64,000 bases of DNA from Cupriavidus pampae (GCF_914271485.1 NZ_CAJZAG010000003.1:434001-498000); one strand, 5' to 3'. Counted from the first letter of the stretch, positions 26,221-34,952 are shown. Notes: generated by a model from the letters alone, not told the origin. A program made the numbers and translations.

Positions 26221-26868
26221 TCAGCCAATCAGCTTCGGGTTCAGCGAGTAGGTGCCGGTATAGCTGGCATATCCGAGCACGTGACCCTGGATCGCATCCA
26301 GCACCTGCGCGCCGGTGAAGCGGCCCTCGATCGGCAGGCGATCGATGTCGAGCGCGTAGACCGTGAACACGTAGCGATGCGGAATGGTGTCGTTCCACGG
26401 CGGGCAGGGACCGTCGTAGCCGTAGTAGTCGCCCTTCATGTCCGGGTCGTTGGCGAACCGGCCCGTGTAGTCGTTGACCCCATGGCGCAGCCCGCCGGCG
26501 GTCGCGGTACCCGCCAGCGCCTCGGGGCCCGGCTTGCCGCGCGCGATCACGCCGTCGCTGTGCGTGCCGGCGGATATCGTGTTGAGGCCGGGCGGAATAT
26601 CGATGAGCACCCAGTGATAGAAGTCCACGCGCGGCAGCGAGGCCGGCACCTCGCGGCCCTCCTGATTCACGTCGCCGGCCTGGCTCGGCATGTCGGGATC
26701 GTGCGCGATCAGCACGAACGAGAGCGTGCCATGCGGCACGTCGTCCCAGTGCAGATCGGGGTTGCGGTTGGTGGACAGCGTCACGTGCGTGGCCGCGTCG
26801 GGCACGCAGAAGGCGAACTCGCCGGGCATCGGCGCGTTGTCGGCAAAAGCCTTGCTCCAGAGTTTCAT
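26221..26868 (-). CDS. YbhB/YbcL (Raf kinase inhibitor-like) family protein
   Basis: 215 aa PEBP-fold protein. Start is the ATG at 26868, preceded by AAGGAGC. The phosphatidylethanolamine-binding signature DPDMPSQAG and the following YHWVLIDIPP and YDGPCPPW (ligand pocket) are conserved. Cytoplasmic, as there is no signal peptide. The biochemical role of bacterial YbhB is not settled. Lies 37 bases downstream of dtd. Confidence 0.88.
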   Translation of the reverse strand: MKLWSKAFADNAPMPGEFAFCVPDAATHVTLSTNRNPDLHWDDVPHGTLSFVLIAHDPDMPSQAGDVNQEGREVPASLPRVDFYHWVLIDIPPGLNTISAGTHSDGVIARGKPGPEALAGTATAGGLRHGVNDYTGRFANDPDMKGDYYGYDGPCPPWNDTIPHRYVFTVYALDIDRLPIEGRFTGAQVLDAIQGHVLGYASYTGTYSLNPKLIG

Positions 26869-26905
26869 CGGGTGCTCCTTCCGAGTTTCAACGTTCACTA
26901 CCAGC

Positions 26906-27382
26906 TTAGCCACGGACAGCGGCGCCCGGGGGCACACGCAGCCAGAATGTCACAGGGCCGTCGTTGATCAGGCTCACCTGCATCATCGCGCCGAACTCGC
27001 CGGTCTCGACCGTGGGATGCGCGACGCGTGCGCGGCCCACGAAATGCTCGTAGAGCCGCCGGCCGTCTTCGGGCGAGGCCGCCGGCGTGAAGCTCGGCCG
27101 CGTACCGCTATTGGTGTCCGCCGCGAGCGTGAATTGCGATACCACCAGCAGTCCGCCCGCGTTGCCCTGCCCGTCGATGTTCTGCACGGACAGGTTCATC
27201 TTGCCCGCCTCGTCGGAAAACACGCGATACGCGAGCAGCTTGGCGAGCAGACGCTCCGCCTGGCTCTCGGTGTCGCCGCGCTCGGCGCAGACCAGCGCCA
27301 GCAGGCCCGCGCCGATCTCGCCGGTAGTGCGATCGCCAACGGTGACACGCGCCTGCGAGACGCGCTGGATCAGCGCGATCAT
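26906..27382 (-). CDS. dtd: D-aminoacyl-tRNA deacylase
   Basis: 158 aa. Hydrolyses D-aminoacyl-tRNA (and Gly-tRNA-Ala), protecting translation; E. coli Dtd was found through D-Tyr-t[28 protein letters not shown] (SQxxL motif) and the C-terminal [11 protein letters not shown] (related to the NxGPVT motif) are intact. Its ATG overlaps the tyrS stop (ATGA), a functionally sensible coupling since TyrRS can mischarge D-tyrosine. Confidence 0.96.
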   Translation of the reverse strand: MIALIQRVSQARVTVGDRTTGEIGAGLLALVCAERGDTESQAERLLAKLLAYRVFSDEAGKMNLSVQNIDGQGNAGGLLVVSQFTLAADTNSGTRPSFTPAASPEDGRRLYEHFVGRARVAHPTVETGEFGAMMQVSLINDGPVTFWLRVPPGAAVRG

Positions 27383-28620
27383 GCGAGCGTGACGCGCGCG
27401 AACCGGCGCTTGCCGACCTGTACCACGAACGTGCCGGCTTCGACCTTGGTGGCCTTGTCGCTCACGGTGGCGCCGTCGATCTTGACGCCACCCTGCTCGA
27501 TATTGCGGTTGGCTTCCGACGTCGACGGCACCAGGTTCGCCTGCTTCAGCAGCTGCGCGATACCGAGCGGCGCGCCGGACAGCTGGACTTCCGGAATGTC
27601 GTCGGGAATGCCACCACGCGCGCGGTGGTTGAAGTCCTCGAGCGCGCGGTCGGCCGCCTCCGCGCTATGGAAACGCGTGACGATTTCCTGCGCGAGCGCC
27701 ACCTTGCAGTCGCGCGGATTACGGCCCAGCGCGATCTCCTGCTTCATCAGGTCGATCTCGCTCAGCGGGCGGAACGACAGCAGCGTGAAGTACTGCCACA
27801 TCAGATCGTCCGAGATGCTCATCAGCTTGCCGAACATGTCGTTCGGCGCCTCGGTCACGCCAATGTAGTTGTTCTTGGACTTCGACATCTTCTCCACGCC
27901 GTCGAGCCCAACGAGCAGCGGCATGGTCAGGATGCATTGCGGCTCCTGCCCGTACTCCTTCTGGAGCTCGCGGCCCACCAGCAGGTTGAACTTCTGGTCG
28001 GTGCCGCCGAGCTCGATATCGGCCTTGAGCGCGACCGAATCGTAGCCCTGCATCAGCGGGTAGAGGAACTCATGCACCGAAATCGGAATCCCAGACCGGA
28101 ACCGTTTGGTGAAGTCGTCGCGCTCCATCATCCGCGCCACGGTGTACTTGGCGGCCAGCTGGATCATGCCGCGCGCGCCAAGCGGGTCGCACCACTCGCT
28201 GTTGTAGCGAATCTCGGTGCGGTCCGGGTCGAGCACGAGGCTCGCCTGGCGATAGTAGGTCTGGGCGTTGGCTTCGATCTGTTCGCGCGTGAGCGGCGGA
28301 CGCGTGGAATTGCGCCCGGACGGATCGCCGATGGTCGAGGTGAAATCGCCGATCAGGAAGATGACCTGATGGCCGAGGTCCTGCAGCTGGCGCAGTTTGT
28401 TCAGCACCACGGTGTGGCCGATGTGGATATCGGGCGCGGTGGGGTCCAGTCCGAGCTTGATGCGCAGCGGCACGCCCGTCGCCTCGCTGCGCGCCAGCTT
28501 CTGCGCCCATTCGGCCTCGATCAGCAGTTCGTCGCAGCCGCGCTTGGAGATTTCCAGCGCCTGCATCACCGACGGTGTCAGGGGATATTTGGCCGCGACG
28601 GCCGGGGAAACATCAGTCAT
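27379..28620 (-). CDS. tyrS: Tyrosyl-tRNA synthetase
   Basis: 413 aa from the ATG at 28620; the frame is open further upstream but that sequence is not TyrRS-like. HIGH appears as [13 protein letters not shown] as EKMSKSKNN, and a C-terminal S4 RNA-binding domain ends [10 protein letters not shown]. The long form with ~410 residues is the TyrRS-Z (TyrZ-like) group common in beta-proteobacteria. First gene of a four-gene run, divergent from the M23 peptidase. Confidence 0.96.
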   Translation of the reverse strand: MTDVSPAVAAKYPLTPSVMQALEISKRGCDELLIEAEWAQKLARSEATGVPLRIKLGLDPTAPDIHIGHTVVLNKLRQLQDLGHQVIFLIGDFTSTIGDPSGRNSTRPPLTREQIEANAQTYYRQASLVLDPDRTEIRYNSEWCDPLGARGMIQLAAKYTVARMMERDDFTKRFRSGIPISVHEFLYPLMQGYDSVALKADIELGGTDQKFNLLVGRELQKEYGQEPQCILTMPLLVGLDGVEKMSKSKNNYIGVTEAPNDMFGKLMSISDDLMWQYFTLLSFRPLSEIDLMKQEIALGRNPRDCKVALAQEIVTRFHSAEAADRALEDFNHRARGGIPDDIPEVQLSGAPLGIAQLLKQANLVPSTSEANRNIEQGGVKIDGATVSDKATKVEAGTFVVQVGKRRFARVTLA

Positions 28621-28654
28621 GACGTAAGTCGTTGAAATACATGGGAAAACCGCG

Positions 28655-28683
28655 CTGGCAACCAATTTTATCTCTGGTATAAT
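28655..28683 (+). promoter_or_regulatory. Putative sigma-70 promoter of the M23-anmK operon
   Basis: CTGGCA (28655-28660), a 17-base spacer and a perfect TATAAT (28678-28683) face the M23 peptidase gene. A start near 28690 would give a leader of about 205 nt. That leader holds an unused Shine-Dalgarno-like AGGAGGT at 28708-28714. Seen by eye only. Confidence 0.5.
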
Positions 28684-28894
28684 CCGCGCTTTCGATGGTC
28701 GCCGATCAGGAGGTGCCCGGGGCATACCGCAGGCAGTGTCTGCAGCCACCGTGCACACATCACTGGTCAGGCGCCAAACCGCCATTGTAGGGTAGGCGGC
28801 AAACAATCAAGGCCGTGCCGCACCTCGGGGGAGGAAGGCAGACGACACACATCGTTGCGGACGCGTGCCCGATACAAAGAGTGAATTTTACGTG

Positions 28895-30283
28895 ATGTGG
28901 TCCAGACTCCGCGAAGTTTTCGCGCGCGAGCTGGTGGTGCTCGTCGACCCCACCAATCCTCTGCATGCGCGCAGGCGCAAGCAGCTGACGGCCTCCGTCG
29001 GTACGATGTTCACGCTCGGCATGGCCGCGGCGATGGGCGTCGCGCCGCGCAATGCCTATGACGACCCCGATGCCCCGCGCGTCCAGGAATCGATGCGCCT
29101 GCCCGATCTGCGCCAGCAGCTCGCCCAACTGACCGACGCCGAGGCCGGCGTCTACATCCGACAGGAACACATGCAGCGCGGCGACACCATCGCCGCCCTG
29201 CTGCGCCGCCTTGGCGTGGACGATCCCGACGCGCAGGCCTTCATCGTCAAGAACCGCACCGCGCGCGCGCTGTTCGACCTCGCACCCGGCCAGATCGTGC
29301 AGGCCGAGGTCGATGAGGACAACCTGCTCGTGTCGCTGCAGGTCAACCTCGGCGGCGACGCCGCCGCCTCGCGCGAACTCGTGATCGAGCGCGTGGCCTC
29401 CGCCACCGCGGCAGGCGACTTCAGCTACAAGGCACGCGTCAACACCGTCGATAACGACCTGCGCTACGAGATGGCGTCGGGCGCGATCGACGGGCGCGGC
29501 TTCTTCAAGGCGATGGACGCGGCCAACGTGCCCGACGAAGTGGTCGCGCAGATGATCTCGATCTTCTCGGGCGTGATCGACTTCCACCACGACATTGCCA
29601 GCGGCGACCGCTTCCGCATCATCTTCGAGGCCGGCTTCCGCGACGGTACGTTCGTGCGCAATGGCCGCGTGATCGCGGTCGAGCTGATCAATCGGAATTC
29701 GCTGCATCAGGCGCTGTGGTTCGCGCCCGAGGGCGGCCCGGGCGGGTACTACACATTCGACGGCCGCAGCATGAAGCGTCCGTTCCTGCGTTCGCCGGTC
29801 GAGTTCTCGCGCGTGTCGTCGGGCTTCGGCGGCCGCGACCATCCACTGCATCACCAGTGGGCCCAGCACAAGGGCGTGGACTTCGCGGCGCCGATGGGCA
29901 CCAAGGTGTTCGCGGCCGGCGACGGCACCGTGGACTTCGTGGGCCAGCAGAACGGCTACGGCAACATCGTCGTGCTCGAGCATGCGGGTGGCTACTCCAC
30001 CTACTACGCGCATCTGTCGCGCTTCGCCACGCTGCGTCAGGGCCAGCATGTGTCGCAGGGCGAGGTCATCGGCTTTGTCGGGCAGACCGGCTGGGCCACG
30101 GGACCGCACCTGCACTACGAGTTCCGCTACAACGACGTGCCGCAGAATCCGCTGACCATCACCCTGATGGAAGCCCCGACGCTGACCGGCAAGTCGCGCC
30201 AGGAATTCCTGAGCTACACCAGCAGCATGCTGGGCCGCATCAACGCCCTGCGCACCTACAACGTCCTGACCGCCGCCAACTGA
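28895..30283 (+). CDS. M23-family cell-wall endopeptidase
   Basis: 462 aa from the ATG at 28895; a GTG at 28865 would add ten residues, and neither has a strong ribosome site. A single hydrophobic stretch near residues 37-50 suggests an inner-membrane anchor. An OapA/LysM-like region ([14 protein letters not shown]) precedes the LytM domain. Zinc ligands lie in HKGVDFAAP and in the HLHYEF motif. Similar to MepM/YebA, DD-endopeptidases that cleave peptidoglycan cross-links. One base separates it from anmK, linking wall cleavage to muropeptide recycling. Confidence 0.9.
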   Translation: MWSRLREVFARELVVLVDPTNPLHARRRKQLTASVGTMFTLGMAAAMGVAPRNAYDDPDAPRVQESMRLPDLRQQLAQLTDAEAGVYIRQEHMQRGDTIAALLRRLGVDDPDAQAFIVKNRTARALFDLAPGQIVQAEVDEDNLLVSLQVNLGGDAAASRELVIERVASATAAGDFSYKARVNTVDNDLRYEMASGAIDGRGFFKAMDAANVPDEVVAQMISIFSGVIDFHHDIASGDRFRIIFEAGFRDGTFVRNGRVIAVELINRNSLHQALWFAPEGGPGGYYTFDGRSMKRPFLRSPVEFSRVSSGFGGRDHPLHHQWAQHKGVDFAAPMGTKVFAAGDGTVDFVGQQNGYGNIVVLEHAGGYSTYYAHLSRFATLRQGQHVSQGEVIGFVGQTGWATGPHLHYEFRYNDVPQNPLTITLMEAPTLTGKSRQEFLSYTSSMLGRINALRTYNVLTAAN

Positions 30284-30284
30284 T

Positions 30285-31433
30285 ATGACCGCACCGTCCG
30301 TCGCCGTGCCCACCGATTGCTATATCGGCCTGATGTCGGGTACCAGCATGGACGGCGCGGACGGCGTGCTCGTGGACCTGTCCGGCCCGCGACCGGTCGT
30401 GCTCGCGGCCGCGCACGAACCCTTTCCGAGCGAACTGCGTGAAGCGTTTGGCGCGCTCCAGCAACCCGGCGACGACGAGATTCATCGCGAGGCCATGGCC
30501 GCGAACGCGCTGGCGCGCGTGTACGCAGCCTGCGTGGCAACGTTGCTGCGCATGACACCGGTCAGCGCCGATGCGGTGACCGCGATCGGTGCGCATGGCC
30601 AGACCGTGCGTCATCGCCCGGGGCAATACGACGGCATCGGCTACACGCGCCAGAGCCAGCATCCCGCGCTCCTGGCGGAGTTGAGTGGCATCGACGTGAT
30701 CGCCGATTTCCGCAGTCGCGATATCGCCGCGGGAGGCCAGGGTGCTCCCCTCGTGCCCGCGCTGCATGCGGCCCTGTTTGGCGCGCCCGATGAAACGCGC
30801 GTGATCTGCAATATCGGCGGCATTTCCAACATCAGCATCGTTCCCGCGGCCGCGAGCGGCCGTCCGGTCTCGGGTTTCGATTGCGGACCCGGCAATGCGC
30901 TGCTCGACGACTGGATCCAACGTCATCGCGGCGTGCCGTACGACGAGGATGGCCGATGGGCCGCCAGCGGGCAGGTGGATACCGCGCTGCTGGCACGCTG
31001 CCTCGACGACCCCTACTTCCGCATGCCACCGCCCAAGAGCACGGGCCGTGACTTGTTCCACCGGCTTTGGCTGCAGGACTGCCTCGATGCCGGCGACCCG
31101 CGCGTGCCCGCGCCCGCCGACGTCCAGACCACACTGGCCGTGTTGACTGCTGAGGCCATCGCGCGCGACGTACGGCGCCATGCCGAGGACGCGCGCCGGC
31201 TGATCGTCTGCGGCGGCGGCGCGCGTAACGGCTTTGTGATGGCACAGCTGGCGCGGGCCTTGCCTGGCGTCGCGGTGCAGACCACCGACGATTTCGGCGT
31301 GCCGGTGTCGCAGGTGGAAGCGATTGCGTTTGCCTGGCTCGCGCGGCAGTGCGTGCATCGCGCGCCCGGCAATGTGCCCACCGTCACCGGCGCGGCCGGC
31401 CCGCGCGTATTGGGTGCGCTGTATCCGCGCTGA
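30285..31433 (+). CDS. anmK: Anhydro-N-acetylmuramic acid kinase
   Basis: 382 aa. Opens the 1,6-anhydro ring of anhMurNAc and phosphorylates it to MurNAc-6-phosphate. The ATP-binding SGTSMDGAD near residue 18 and the later [22 protein letters not shown] and CGGGARN motifs are all conserved. Begins one base after the M23 peptidase stop. With amgK and murU elsewhere in this window, it supplies the anabolic recycling route. Confidence 0.96.
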   Translation: MTAPSVAVPTDCYIGLMSGTSMDGADGVLVDLSGPRPVVLAAAHEPFPSELREAFGALQQPGDDEIHREAMAANALARVYAACVATLLRMTPVSADAVTAIGAHGQTVRHRPGQYDGIGYTRQSQHPALLAELSGIDVIADFRSRDIAAGGQGAPLVPALHAALFGAPDETRVICNIGGISNISIVPAAASGRPVSGFDCGPGNALLDDWIQRHRGVPYDEDGRWAASGQVDTALLARCLDDPYFRMPPPKSTGRDLFHRLWLQDCLDAGDPRVPAPADVQTTLAVLTAEAIARDVRRHAEDARRLIVCGGGARNGFVMAQLARALPGVAVQTTDDFGVPVSQVEAIAFAWLARQCVHRAPGNVPTVTGAAGPRVLGALYPR

Positions 31434-31450
31434 AGCGGAACCCGCAAGAC

Positions 31451-31483
31451 ATAAAAAAAGCGCACCGTGAGGTGCGCTTTTTT
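31451..31483. terminator. Bidirectional intrinsic terminator between anmK and erpA
   Basis: GCGCACC (31460-31466), GTGA loop, GGTGCGC (31471-31477), flanked by a run of A on the left and six T on the right. Works on paper for both convergent genes, anmK (+) and erpA (-). Confidence 0.93.
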
Positions 31484-31507
31484 ACTGCGGCAAGACCGAA
31501 GCGTCGA

Positions 31508-31876
31508 TCAGACCGAGAACGACGAGCCGCAACCACAGGTGGTGCTGGCATTCGGGTTCTTGATCACGAACTGCGCGCCGTTGATGTCTTCCTTGTAGTC
31601 GATCTCTGCGCCCACCAGATACTGGTAGCTCATCGAATCGATCAGCAGCGTGACACCGTTCTTGACCATCTCGGTGTCGTCTTCATTCACGTCCTCGTCG
31701 AACGTGAAACCGTACTGGAAGCCGGAGCAACCACCGCCCTGCACGAACACGCGCAGCTTCAGGTCGGCGTTGCCCTCTTCCTCGATCAACTGCTTGACCT
31801 TGTCGGCTGCGCTGTCGGTAAAGACGAACGGTGCCGGCACGTCCTCGGTTACGGGTGCCTCTGCGACTGCGTTCAT
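31508..31876 (-). CDS. erpA: Iron-sulfur cluster insertion protein ErpA
   Basis: 122 aa A-type carrier that delivers Fe-S clusters to apo-enzymes such as IspG. The three cluster cysteines are Cys50 (GGGCSGF), Cys114 and Cys116 (CGCG near the C-terminus). The acidic FDEDVNEDD segment is typical of ErpA. Monocistronic in appearance, with its own terminator at 31451-31483 and a TAGAAT-like -10 on the minus strand at 31906-31911. Confidence 0.96.
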   Translation of the reverse strand: MNAVAEAPVTEDVPAPFVFTDSAADKVKQLIEEEGNADLKLRVFVQGGGCSGFQYGFTFDEDVNEDDTEMVKNGVTLLIDSMSYQYLVGAEIDYKEDINGAQFVIKNPNASTTCGCGSSFSV

Positions 31877-31995
31877 GGGGGGTTCTCCTAGTTAGATACG
31901 CCCGTATTCTAAGCGCTACGGGAATATCGTGCCGAAACCCCTCGCGTTCAAGGGGCACTGACACACGTTACGCTCAGGTTTGGCTTGGGTTTGGC

Positions 31996-32526
31996 TCAGG
32001 CTGCGGCCTGCTGACGTCCGCCAGCGTCTGTCGGCCCCTCGCCATCGGCGCTGCCGACAACGTCCTTGCCGTCCTTGCCGTCCTTGCCGTCCTTGCCGTC
32101 CTTGCGGTCTGCCTCGACCAACTCGGCGGCCACGGCGGCTACAGCGGTCGGGGCCGGCAGTGCCTTCGGCTCACCCTGGCTCAACGGCACCAGACGGCCT
32201 TCGACAAGTGCGCCCTGATGCATCTCCAGCGCCGCGTAATGCACTTCTCCATAGACTCGCGCATTCGGCTGGAGTTCGAGCAATTCCGCGGCGTGTACCG
32301 GACCGGTCACGCTGCCATTGAGGATCAGATGGCCCACGCGGACCTCGCCCTCGATCACGGCCTTCTCGCTCAGCACGAGCATGCTTGGCTTGCCCTTGAT
32401 GCCGGTCACGTTGCCACGTACCCGGCCATCCAGTCGCAATCCCCCGGCAAACGTCACATCGCCCACGATCACGGCATCGGCGCCGATCAGCGTATCGATG
32501 GACAAACCTTTCTTCTTCGAGAACAT
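31996..32526 (-). CDS. Bactofilin (polymer-forming cytoskeletal protein)
   Basis: 176 aa. The central DUF583 right-handed beta-helix (about 15-115) shows the repeating pattern of short strands and glycine turns (VGDVTFAGGLRLDGRVRGNV, IEGEVRVGHLILNGSVTG). Bactofilins polymerise without nucleotide and act in cell shape and wall-enzyme localisation. The C-terminal tail is disordered and contains four Lys-Asp-Gly repeats encoded by a 9-bp tandem array. Lies 49 bases downstream of the DUF6776 gene. Confidence 0.92.
   Translation of the reverse strand: MFSKKKGLSIDTLIGADAVIVGDVTFAGGLRLDGRVRGNVTGIKGKPSMLVLSEKAVIEGEVRVGHLILNGSVTGPVHAAELLELQPNARVYGEVHYAALEMHQGALVEGRLVPLSQGEPKALPAPTAVAAVAAELVEADRKDGKDGKDGKDGKDVVGSADGEGPTDAGGRQQAAA
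32062..32106 (-). repeat. 9-bp tandem repeat, five units
   Basis: GTCCTTGCC is repeated four times followed by a fifth unit ending in G, all in phase with the bactofilin reading frame. It encodes the KDG repeat of the bactofilin tail. Perfect short arrays like this can change copy number by slippage without shifting the frame. Confidence 0.9.
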
Positions 32527-32575
32527 GTTGTTTTCTCCTGAATGCTGCTTGCTGCCTTGCTGCTTGCTACGCTAC

Positions 32576-33337
32576 TTACGGTGAGACAGACTGCGCCGCG
32601 CGGACCTGTCCGTTCTGGACAACGCGGACCGCCACCGCGCGAATCTCCGCATCCGGCGGCACCGCGAGGTCGCCTTCGATGCGCTGGTAATGCTGGAACC
32701 GCACCTGCGGCAGGCTGGGCCCACCCGACTGCGGCGCCGTTACCGTCAACGGCTTGCCCGCGCGCAGCGCCGTGATCGTGAACTCCAGGTTGCCCTGAAA
32801 CTCCGGCTGCGGCACGAAGGCGCGCGACCCGCCCTGCATGACCAGCAGGCGGTAGTGCAGCGCATGCGGCTGCGTCTCGTCGCGCGTCACGCGAAAGCTG
32901 CGCACATGCACGCCTGACGTGTCGCCGGTAGCCGGCAGCAGCGTTTCGAAGAACCCGAGGTCCTCCTTGAGCTGCGCGCTCTCGGCTTCCGCCGCCTTGA
33001 GCTGTTCCGCGAGCCGTTCCTGCGCGGCACGGGCCATGCGCAGTTCGGCTTCGGCCGTATCGGCCCCCGCGCGCAAGCGATCTCGCTCGCCGGTCACGGC
33101 CTTCAGGGCATCGCGCAACTCCGCGTCCTGCACCGCCGGCTCTGGCGTGACCGCACCGCCCACGCTGGGACCTTGCGTCCCGCGCTGACCCGCATCGTAG
33201 GCCCAAACCGCGAGGCCAACACCGATGGCGAGCAACAGCACGGCACCCATCATCCAGCTACGCCACGAACGATGCGCGCGAATCACCGCACGCGAGCCGC
33301 GCAACCCTCTGCGTGGACGCAGCGGCCGGTATTTCAT
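32576..33337 (-). CDS. DUF6776-type membrane-anchored coiled-coil protein
   Basis: 253 aa from the ATG at 33337, preceded by AGGAGAT. A basic cytoplasmic N-terminus (about 1-28) leads into one transmembrane helix (about 29-48), then a coiled coil (about 75-130, heptad-like Leu/Ala spacing), then a C-terminal beta-rich periplasmic domain. I believe this is the DUF6776 family; no function is established. Paired with bactofilin, it could be a membrane partner of the bactofilin polymer (inference). The ATG overlaps the stop of a 16-codon leader ORF. Confidence 0.8.
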   Translation of the reverse strand: MKYRPLRPRRGLRGSRAVIRAHRSWRSWMMGAVLLLAIGVGLAVWAYDAGQRGTQGPSVGGAVTPEPAVQDAELRDALKAVTGERDRLRAGADTAEAELRMARAAQERLAEQLKAAEAESAQLKEDLGFFETLLPATGDTSGVHVRSFRVTRDETQPHALHYRLLVMQGGSRAFVPQPEFQGNLEFTITALRAGKPLTVTAPQSGGPSLPQVRFQHYQRIEGDLAVPPDAEIRAVAVRVVQNGQVRAAQSVSP

Positions 33338-33384
33338 GCGATCTCCTGCAACTCTGCGCCGCAAATGTCTCGGCGGGCGAGCAT
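33334..33384 (-). CDS. Possible 16-aa leader peptide upstream of the DUF6776 gene
   Basis: GGAGG followed by GATA and an ATG at 33384 opens a 16-codon frame (MLARRDICGAELQEIA) whose TGA overlaps the DUF6776 ATG as ATGA. The Shine-Dalgarno is as good as any in the window. The downstream gene also has its own AGGAG inside the leader. If translated, it would couple the downstream start to passing ribosomes. Not supported by homology. Confidence 0.4.
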   Translation of the reverse strand: MLARRDICGAELQEIA

Positions 33385-33472
33385 TATCCCTCCAAAACCA
33401 TGACAGGCGCGGGAATTGGCGACACTTTCAGCTGTTTCGGCGAAATTGCCACGTTCGGTCAGAAACGGAACG

Positions 33473-33507
33473 AAAAAAAAACCGCACGCCAGGCGTGCGG
33501 TTTTTTT
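33473..33507. terminator. Bidirectional intrinsic terminator after rpsI
   Basis: CCGCACGCC (33482-33490) and GGCGTGCGG (33492-33500), with the inner bases forming the loop, flanked by nine A on the left and seven T on the right. Terminates rplM-rpsI on the minus strand, 52 bases past the rpsI stop. Confidence 0.92.
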
Positions 33508-33559
33508 CGGACCTCGCAGGACCCGGCAACCTGAGGTACCGGATCTCCGCGAAGGCGCA

Positions 33560-33952
33560 TCAACGCTTCGAGAACTGCTTGCGACGACGTGCCTTGTGCA
33601 GACCGACCTTCTTACGCTCAACTTCACGAGCGTCGCGGGTCACGTAGCCTGCCTTCGACAGCGTCGACTTCAGCGTTGCGTCCCAGTCGATCAGCGCGCG
33701 GGTGATACCGTGGCGCACTGCACCGGCCTGGCCGGTTTCGCCACCACCATTCACGTTGACCTTGATGTCGAAGGTCTGCGCGTTGGCGGTCAGCTCGAGC
33801 GGCTGACGCACGATCATCAGGGACGTTTCGCGAGCGAAATATTCCTGAATGGGCTTGCCGTTCACGACGATATCGCCCTTGCCCGACTTGATGAAGACAC
33901 GAGCCACAGCGCTCTTGCGGCGGCCAGTACCGTAATTCCAGTTACCGATCAT
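33560..33952 (-). CDS. rpsI: 30S ribosomal protein S9
   Basis: 130 aa. Contains the N-terminal [14 protein letters not shown] and the C-terminal basic tail that reaches the P-site tRNA, ending in KRR-like RKQFSKR. Full-length and unremarkable. Twelve bases after rplM, the universal order. Confidence 0.98.
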   Translation of the reverse strand: MIGNWNYGTGRRKSAVARVFIKSGKGDIVVNGKPIQEYFARETSLMIVRQPLELTANAQTFDIKVNVNGGGETGQAGAVRHGITRALIDWDATLKSTLSKAGYVTRDAREVERKKVGLHKARRRKQFSKR

Positions 33953-33964
33953 GGATTTGGCCCC

Positions 33965-34393
33965 TTAGATGTCCAGCGTCTTAGGCTGCTGTGCTTCATG
34001 CGGATGATCAGCTTCGGCGTAAACCTTCAGCTTCTTGATCATCGCATAGCCCAGCGGGCCCTTCGGCAGCATGCCCTTGACAGCTTTTTCCAGGGCGCGG
34101 CCCGGGAAACGCTGCTGCATCTTGCCGAACGTCGTTTCGTAAATACCGCCGGGGTAACCCGAGTGGCGGTAATACTTCTTGTCCTGTTCCTTGGTACCCG
34201 TGACACGGATCTTGGCGGCGTTAACGATGATGATGTAATCGCCTGTGTCGACGTGCGGGGTGAACTCTGGCTTGTGCTTGCCGCGCAGTCGGCGTGCCAC
34301 TTCGCTGGCAACACGGCCGAGGACCTTGTCCGTCGCGTCAATCACGTACCAGTCGCGCTTTACCTCATGAGGCTTGGCGGAAAAGGTCTTCAT
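33965..34393 (-). CDS. rplM: 50S ribosomal protein L13
   Basis: 142 aa. An early assembly protein of the large subunit. Starts [20 protein letters not shown]; the [10 protein letters not shown] and PKGPLG motifs are intact. Transcribed minus from a promoter at 34508-34537 through a ~108-nt leader that contains a 7-bp hairpin. In E. coli L13 regulates its own operon; whether this leader does so is open. Confidence 0.98.
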   Translation of the reverse strand: MKTFSAKPHEVKRDWYVIDATDKVLGRVASEVARRLRGKHKPEFTPHVDTGDYIIIVNAAKIRVTGTKEQDKKYYRHSGYPGGIYETTFGKMQQRFPGRALEKAVKGMLPKGPLGYAMIKKLKVYAEADHPHEAQQPKTLDI

Positions 34394-34475
34394 GATTTTT
34401 CCTGAATCGTAGAAATGCTGCCCAATGTGACGGTCGCCGTTTTAGCGTCCTATCAGTACCTGCTTGACCTGCTTT

Positions 34476-34500
34476 TTTTCCGTGGGCAACAGCCGGAAAA
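34476..34500 (-). promoter_or_regulatory. Hairpin in the rplM leader
   Basis: TTTTCCG (34476-34482) pairs with CGGAAAA (34494-34500). It lies right at the predicted 5' end of the rplM message. It could stabilise the leader or take part in L13 autoregulation; no family match was recognised. Confidence 0.4.
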
Positions 34501-34507
34501 GTCGTCG

Positions 34508-34537
34508 ATTATACTGCGGGCTTGCTTGGACGTACAA
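34508..34537 (-). promoter_or_regulatory. rplM-rpsI promoter
   Basis: On the minus strand TTGTAC (34537-34532), an 18-base spacer and a perfect TATAAT (34513-34508). Predicted transcription start near 34501, about 108 bases before the rplM ATG. Confidence 0.7.
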
Positions 34538-34546
34538 GCAACGAAC

Positions 34547-34672
34547 GAAAAAAAACCCAAGCGGTTTGGCTTGGGTTTGAATCCACCAAAGGAGGAGGGT
34601 GGAGGAGACACTGGAAGATCGACTGCGCTGGGTTCGTTTCGTTTTCGCACACCAGAACGCTGTCGTTCAATG
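34547..34672 (-). ncRNA. Candidate small RNA with anti-Shine-Dalgarno loop
   Basis: A promoter at 34679-34706 and an intrinsic terminator (AAACCCAAGC 34553-34562 with GCTTGGGTTT 34569-34578, then eight or more U on the minus strand) bracket about 126 nt with no conserved ORF. The 5' part has a GAACG/CGTTC hairpin. The middle has CCACC and GGTGG arms (34598-34602 and 34583-34587) presenting the loop CUCCUCCUUU, close to the 3' end of 16S rRNA, and a second CUCCUCC just upstream. Such C/U-rich loops in small RNAs elsewhere pair with ribosome-binding sites. I do not recognise a named family. Alternative: a distal rplM promoter with an attenuator. Confidence 0.6.
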
Positions 34673-34678
34673 ACTCGA

Positions 34679-34706
34679 ATTATATAGCGAGGACTTGCGG
34701 GCGCAA
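34679..34706 (-). promoter_or_regulatory. Promoter of the candidate small RNA
   Basis: On the minus strand TTGCGC (34706-34701), 16-base spacer, perfect TATAAT (34684-34679). Predicted start near 34672. One of the best sigma-70-like elements in the window. Confidence 0.6.
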
Positions 34707-34712
34707 GAGAAT

Positions 34713-34742
34713 TTGCACTGTGGAATCAGATTTCGCATTATA
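34713..34742 (+). promoter_or_regulatory. Possible promoter of the OsmC gene
   Basis: TTGCAC (34713-34718), 17-base spacer, CATTAT (34736-34741). A moderate match, placed back to back with the small-RNA promoter. A start near 34748 would leave a leader of about 205 nt before the OsmC ATG. Confidence 0.3.
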
Positions 34743-34952
34743 GAATGCAGTAAGAGACACTCAATAATCAGTGAATTTCTTTGAAAACAAAGAGTTAGTA
34801 GACATCCACGATTGACGTTTCAACGCGACAGTAGAGGAAACCCTCCAAAAACCACGGGAAATCCCTGCCATCCGTCGGTGGGGGGAGATGATACGGCGTT
34901 GCGGAAGGCAAGATTCGCCCCCATATCTGAAGAACGACAAGGAACGAACACA

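Larger units (their letters stand above)
34394..34952. other. Divergent regulatory region between rplM and the OsmC gene
   Basis: 559 bases without a conserved protein gene. Reading from left: rplM leader hairpin (34476-34500), rplM promoter (34508-34537), a minus-strand small RNA with terminator (34547-34672), its promoter (34679-34706), a possible back-to-back promoter for the OsmC gene (34713-34742), then about 200 bases of leader in which I see nothing clear. Base composition is AT-richer than the surroundings. Confidence 0.7.

Noticed and set aside
26157..26228. TTG start extending the histidine phosphatase
   Set aside because: It overlaps the ybhB coding region and the added residues are not conserved in type; an ATG sits just before the family core.
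32062..32106. CRISPR-like array
   Set aside because: The units are 9 bp, directly adjacent with no spacers, and in phase with the bactofilin reading frame.
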